In this document: positions 59,765 to 64,000 of the stretch, piece by piece
Position numbering within the stretch: position 1 is the stretch's first letter
Layout: every line of letters starts with the position of its first letter
Origin: Prorocentrum cordatum
Lineage: Eukaryota; Sar; Dinophyceae; Prorocentrales; Prorocentraceae
Length of the DNA stretch: 64,000 bases
Reading direction: 5' to 3'
Assembly (NCBI GenBank): GCA_963575745.1
Contig: CAUYUJ010018325.1
Span: forward strand, 102,001-166,000
Translations under genes and position numbers: made by a program
The notes under the pieces: model-generated
The model's database searches: none
What the model was told of the DNA's origin: nothing
Seen by the model: the letters and a program-made list of their open reading frames with translations, nothing else

Positions 59765-61370
59765 TATCTCAATGGTAAGTCTTAACCGTGTGAAAATAAA
59801 TGCTAACCGTGAGAAAAGAACAATACGTAAAAACATCACGTAAAAACCATACGTAAACGTGTGAAAAAAAAAACAACGTGTAAAAACAATATGTAAAAAC
59901 AACACGATAAAGCAATACGTAAAAAAAACAATGCGTAAAAGCAACACGTAAAAACAACACGTGAAAAACAATACGTAAAACACACTATTCAAAACAATAC
60001 GTAAAGACCATACGTAATACAATACGTACAAAAAGCAATACGTAAAAACAGTACGATCAAACAATACGATAAAACAGTACGTAAATAACAATACGTTAAA
60101 CACAATACGTAAAACAACAGTACGATAAAGCCATACGATAAAACAATACGTAAACAACAATCCGTTAACAAACAACACTTGGAACCAATACGTAACAACA
60201 AGACGTACAAACCAGACGTAAGCATAATACGTAAAAACAATACGTAACAGCAGTACGGAAAAACCAAGACATATAATCATACGTAAAATCACGACGTAAA
60301 AATACTACCAACAATACGTACAAAGCAATACGTACAAAACAATACGTACAACACAATACGATAAAACAATACGTAACAAACAATACGTAAAAGCAATACG
60401 TAACACACAATACGTAAACAACAATACGTAAAACACAATATTAAAAACAATACGTAAACACACTACATACACAACTAAACGTAAACACAATACGTAAAAA
60501 CAGTACGTAAAAAAACAGTACGAAAAAAAAACAATACATACAAAAACCAATACGGAAAGACACACGTGAGCGCTACACGTAGATACAACACGTACAAACA
60601 AAACCACGTACGAACACCACCACGTACAAACAAAACCACGTACAAACAAAACCACGTACAAACAACACCACGTACAAACAAAACCACGTAAAACAACAAC
60701 ATCACGTAAAAACATAAAACCATTTAAAACACCGAAGCCATTTAAAAATAATACGTGGAGCAAGAAGTAAACAGCACTTCGTGAAAACAATGCGTAAACC
60801 AAACGTAACAACACGTAAAAACAAAACGCAAAACACAATACACAACAAACAGTACGCAAACAAAAAACAGCACGCACAATAAACACAGCACGCAAAAACA
60901 ACACGTAATAACAACACGTACACAGACACGTGAGCGCCACACGTAGATACAACACGTCCTAACGAAATTACGTAAAAACAATATGTAAGCACAACACGTG
61001 CAAACAAGACCACGTAAACACAGCATGTAAAACAATACGTAAGAACCACGTAAACACAATACGTAAAAACAAAACGTAAAGACAAACACGTGAGCGCCAC
61101 ACGTAGATACAACACGTACAAACAAAACCACGTACAAGCAAAACCACGTAAAACAACAATACGCGAAGCAATATGTTAAAACCGTACGTAAAAACAATAC
61201 GTAAAAGCAATACGGAAAAGTAAGACGTAAAGACAAACACGTGAGCGCCACACGTAGATACAACACGTACAAGCAAAACCACGCACAAACAAAACCACGT
61301 AAGCAACAATACGTGAAGCAATGAGTAAAAACAATACGTAAAACCAATGCGTTAAAAAATACGCAACCTC
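59765..61370. repeat. AT-rich satellite, unit about AATACGTAAAAACA
   Basis: 1.6 kb of 11-16 bp units (ACAATACGTAAAA, AACACGTAAAAAC, CACGTACAAACAAAAC), starting at the edge of the broken RT gene. A longer module, CACGTGAGCGC(C/T)ACACGT then AGATACAACACGT, occurs at about 60,567, 60,928, 61,089 and 61,240 (spacing about 361, 161 and 151 bp). This is the only long AT-rich block in the window. Phe/Tyr/Val/Leu frames on the - strand are artefacts. Confidence 0.95.
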
Positions 61371-61426
61371 CAACAAGCTCCCACAAAAGGCCCCAAGAGG
61401 CACCCTCCGTAGCCAGGGCTGGACGA

Positions 61427-61539
61427 AAACGGTGTTTTGGCGATGTTCGTGGGCCGTTTCGATTTCGTTTTGCGGTAGAGGCGGATTGAAGACAAAACGA
61501 GGGAAGGCGAAAGCAAAACGAAAACGAAAAACACCGTTT
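61427..61539. repeat. Short inverted repeat, 113 bp overall
   Basis: AAACGGTGTTTT (61,427-61,438) and AAAACACCGTTT (61,528-61,539) are perfect reverse complements. Inside, TTTCG(A)TTTCGTTTTGC (about 61,457-61,474) partly mirrors GCAAAACGAAAACGAAA (about 61,513-61,529). Confidence 0.8.
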
Positions 61540-61699
61540 AGGTTCAACAATTTCCGTAGCCATCGTTGCGCACGCCTTGGCACTCGATTCCGGCCCAGGC
61601 CTTGCTGCAGCCAAGACCATCCAGCCCGCAGCAAGACGTGCCCCCAGACGATCGGCGCTTGATCTATGCAGGAGCGCAGCTGGAAGACGGGCGCACGTT

Positions 61700-62030
61700 G
61701 CGTGACCACCACCACCACAGCGAAGAGCACCACCACGGCGACCAGCACCACCACGACCAGCACCACCACGGCGACCGGCACCACCACAGCGACCAGCACC
61801 ACCACGACCAGCACCGCCACGACCAGGAGGACTACCACGACCAGCACCACCACGGCGACCAGCACCACCACGGCGACCAGCACCACCACAGCGACCAGCA
61901 CCACCACGACCAGCACCACCACGACCAGGAGGACCACCACGACCAGCACCACTACGGCGACCAGCACCACCACGGCGACCAGCACCACGACTACGCACCA
62001 CCACAGCGACGAGCACCACCACCACCCGAG
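61700..62030. repeat. CACCAC-based minisatellite (units of about 15-18 bp)
   Basis: Units CACCACCACGGCGACCAG, CACCACGACCAG and variants. One frame is His/Asp/Gln-rich and another is Thr/Ser-rich, both open across the repeat. Confidence 0.95.
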
Positions 62031-62283
62031 GCCGAGTCTGAGCGTTGTATCTCGAGACTGGTCCGTAGCCCGTCCTCCCACATTCGCTCATCATGATATA
62101 TGTTGTTGTGTACTACGGCACCGTGCACCCGTCATGTGGGGGGAAGGGCCTACCGACATTTGTGTTGTGTTGCTTGTACATGCGTGTGTGGGTGCATGGA
62201 TGGACGTGCATCTGGCCGCAGAGGGTTCGAGGGCCTCTGCTTCTGCGTGTGTTTGCAGCACAACACTGACCAGTCCTGCCGCC

Positions 62284-63111
62284 ATGCCCCTGTCCATGGC
62301 CGATGTGGAGCGCCGCCTCGCCGCCCTGGAGGAGGGACAGAAGAAGACGACCGCTCTGGCGCTCGCCACCGACAGGGACCTCCAGCGCGAGCGCGCTCGT
62401 CACCAGGTCATCGTGCACTTCCGCGGCGCTCTCCTGGCTGCAGTGACCGGTGCGTTCGCGGCGCACAAGGAGAAGAAGGAAACGCAGCGGGTGGAGCGGT
62501 CGGGGGAGGACGAGGCTTTCGTGAGCGCGGACGAGGGCCAGGCGAGCGCCAGGGGTTCGGCGAAGTCCCGGCGCGTCTCTCGCGACCTGGACGCCAGCGC
62601 GGCTGCGGACAACGCAGCTGCGGCAGCCAACCGGCAGGCTGGCGCGTGGAAGGTGACGCTGTGGAACCTGGTGTTGGCAGAGCTCAAGAAGCGTGCTGAC
62701 GCGGCCGCAGAGGCGGGCAAGTCCGCTTTGGCGCGGGAGGGCGTGGCCGGGGCGTTCGCCGTGGACGCTGTGGCGACGCTGCAGGGCGTCTGGATGCACG
62801 GGGACGAGCCCGTGGAGGAGGAGGTCAACCTGAACGGCACCAAGAAGCAGCAGAAGGTCTGGAGGTGCACGCTGGACTTCCGGTTCACGGATGCCGCGGC
62901 GAAGTGCGCCCAGGTCTTCGGCTTCGACCTCCAGCCCTTCAGCTACGGCGAGCTCTGCTTCCACGCTGCTTCCGGGAGGCCAGGGAAGCTGGCCAAGGAG
63001 GTTGCTGCTGCTGCGGGCCTGCCGGTCCTGGGCGCCCAGAAGAAGCAGCAGGCGAGGCCGGCGAGCCGCCGGGGCGGCCCAGGCCGTGCTGGCCGCACTG
63101 GCGGCGGCTGA
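62284..63111 (+). CDS. Intact ORF, 275 aa, uncharacterised (possible retroelement ORF1 or host gene)
   Basis: ATG at 62,284 (GCCGCCATGC, good context; a second in-frame ATG is at 62,296) runs without interruption to TGA at 63,109-63,111. N-terminus MPLSMADVERRLAALEEGQK is followed by a coiled-coil-like helix, an acidic and Ala-rich linker (SADEGQASARGSAKSRR), then a compact part with AGAWKVTLWNLVLAELKKRA, GVWMHGDEPVEEE, KVWRCTLDFRFTDAAAKCAQ and FGFDLQPFSYGELCFHAASG, and a basic Gly/Arg C-terminus. Coiled coil plus globular part plus basic tail resembles ORF1 proteins of LINEs, and I recall similar dinoflagellate proteins, but I cannot confirm it. The frame is also open upstream to 61,666 through the CACCAC repeat, which I exclude. 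Confidence 0.6.
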   Translation: MPLSMADVERRLAALEEGQKKTTALALATDRDLQRERARHQVIVHFRGALLAAVTGAFAAHKEKKETQRVERSGEDEAFVSADEGQASARGSAKSRRVSRDLDASAAADNAAAAANRQAGAWKVTLWNLVLAELKKRADAAAEAGKSALAREGVAGAFAVDAVATLQGVWMHGDEPVEEEVNLNGTKKQQKVWRCTLDFRFTDAAAKCAQVFGFDLQPFSYGELCFHAASGRPGKLAKEVAAAAGLPVLGAQKKQQARPASRRGGPGRAGRTGGG

Positions 63112-63139
63112 GTGATCACAGCGCCAGACAGAGCATGCA

Positions 63140-63355
63140 TGTGAATACGTGTGTGATTGGATCAGTCTTAATTGAACGCCTGCAATAGTTTCTGGCACGG
63201 CCGGTTTGCATGTGAATGTTCTGTGTGTGATTGGATCAGTCTTAATTGCACGCCTGCACTAGTTTCCGGCACGGCCAGAGAGCATGTGAATGTCGTTGTG
63301 CGATTGGTCAGCATGTGAATGTGTGTGATTGGATCAGTCTTAATTGCACGCGTCC
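63140..63355. repeat. Tandem repeat of about 73 bp, three partial copies
   Basis: GTGTGATTGGATCAGTCTTA recurs at about 63,151, 63,224 and 63,325, with GCACGCCTGCACTAGTTTCC-like sequence after the first two. It starts about 40 bp after the stop of the 275-aa ORF, so it may be in its 3' UTR. Confidence 0.9.
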
Positions 63356-63359
63356 CCAG

Positions 63360-64000
63360 GTGGTGGTGTCGTCCTCCCCCCTCTCCTCCGCCGTCCTGCG
63401 TCGTCCTGCTGCTGTTGCTGCGTCGTCCTCCGGGCTGTCGCCTGGGGTCCTTCTCTTGCTCTGCCCTTCCCGCTGCTCTCGCCCTCTCCTCCCCTCCTCC
63501 CCCGTCCCTGGGTTCGTCCTGGGTTCGGGTGTCCCCTCCTCGTGCCTCCTGCTGCTGCTGCTCTCCCGGGTCGTCCACCAGGGGGCTAATGCCGCGGCTC
63601 CGGCCACCATTCCCAGCGTTCTTCGGCAGAGTTTTGTATGTTTCTCGTTCGCAGCCGACCACCGACCTCAAAACAGTTTGTTTTTATTGCGTCTGCAAGA
63701 GGCCCCCCTCTTGGTAGCTGAAGTTTTGTCCTCAGGATTGCATGTGGCCGTTGTGGCGTGCACGGGCGCTCGGCCCTAGGCCCCCGGAGCGCCGTGGCCA
63801 TCGCATTTTCGCAGACTCGTCCAGGGATCGATTGGACGCGCCAGTACTAGTTTCTTCTTAGGTTTGTAATGCTCCTCCTCGTGTTCCTTCCTCCCCTCCT
63901 TTAACTTTTTTCTCCCGGAGGAGCGCCCCGAGCCCAGGTCTGGGCGTCGCGGGCGGTATATACAACATACAGAAAGCGTCAACGCTGAACCTGGCGCTGC
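63360..64000. other. C/T-rich end of window, no gene recognised
   Basis: Pyrimidine-rich 63,360-63,590, then mixed sequence. No frame with protein character. A short exon here cannot be excluded. Confidence 0.4.

Noticed and set aside
59267-60292. 341-codon - strand frame rich in Phe, Val, Tyr and Leu
   Set aside because: Its first half is the AT-rich satellite. Only the part overlapping the broken RT gene (below about 59,762) may be coding.
61553-61562. Partial match (CCGTAGCCAT) to the dinoflagellate spliced-leader sequence
   Set aside because: Only ten bases match; the following TTTTGGCTCAAG part is absent. Too short to call a relict spliced leader.
61566-62096. His-rich HHHGDQ and Thr-rich frames, possible metal-binding protein
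   Set aside because: Both frames come from the CACCAC minisatellite and have no non-repeat part that looks like protein.
1-64000. tRNA, rRNA or spliceosomal RNA genes
   Set aside because: I found no cloverleaf with T-loop and anticodon-loop signatures, no rRNA core words and no snRNA starts. A covariance-model scan would be needed to exclude diverged ones.

Overview
The window reads as nuclear DNA of a dinoflagellate (a core, GC-rich genome of the Prorocentrum or Symbiodiniaceae type is my best guess). The reasons are: GC-rich, low-density coding split into short exons; very heavy simple-sequence and minisatellite content; long introns full of G or C runs; and degenerate mobile elements of classes common in dinoflagellate assemblies (copia-type polyprotein, Helitron, LINE-like tail with an RNase H, and an RT family with a conserved KxKCF motif). 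There are no operons, prokaryotic promoters, tRNAs or rRNAs that I can see. A 100-base run of N (11,620-11,719) shows that this is a scaffold.

Layout. 1-2,044: the 3' part of a multi-exon gene whose 5' end is outside the window. 2,780-3,989: a probable gene with an acidic exon and a Lys/Glu-rich repeat exon. 5,731-11,084: the best host gene, about ten small + strand exons coding roughly 390 aa with mostly phase-compatible splice junctions and no domain that I recognise. 11,516-16,420: a tandem repeat, the scaffold gap, and a decayed copia-type retrotransposon (gag, CCHC knuckle, protease, integrase, RT, RNase H). 17,300-28,400: satellites, G/C-rich blocks and duplicated segments. 28,980-33,960: a 386-bp tandem repeat, a hairpin-ended element and a 1.9-kb inverted repeat. 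34,300-38,590: the Zn-finger and Rep (HUH) part of a Helitron with no helicase found. 39,330-51,131: more tandem repeats, a 1.35-kb tandem duplication and members of the CCCAAGA repeat family. 51,810-52,975: a LINE-like relic. 53,250-57,345: simple repeats, a 167-bp palindrome and a 1-kb duplication. 57,504-59,762 (- strand): a broken RT gene. 59,765-61,370: an AT-rich satellite. 62,284-63,111: an intact 275-aa ORF.

The most unusual signal is a dispersed repeat family built from a CCCAAGA-type minisatellite plus a more AT-rich core, with a near-constant period of about 370-390 bp in otherwise diverged copies. Some of its blocks lie between TA-rich tracts and end in a GC hairpin followed by CTAG, which resembles a non-autonomous Helitron terminus. 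No pathway links the genes in this window. They look like two or three host genes plus one uncharacterised ORF set in a mobile-element and satellite landscape. All family names come from reading translated frames by eye, without searches.
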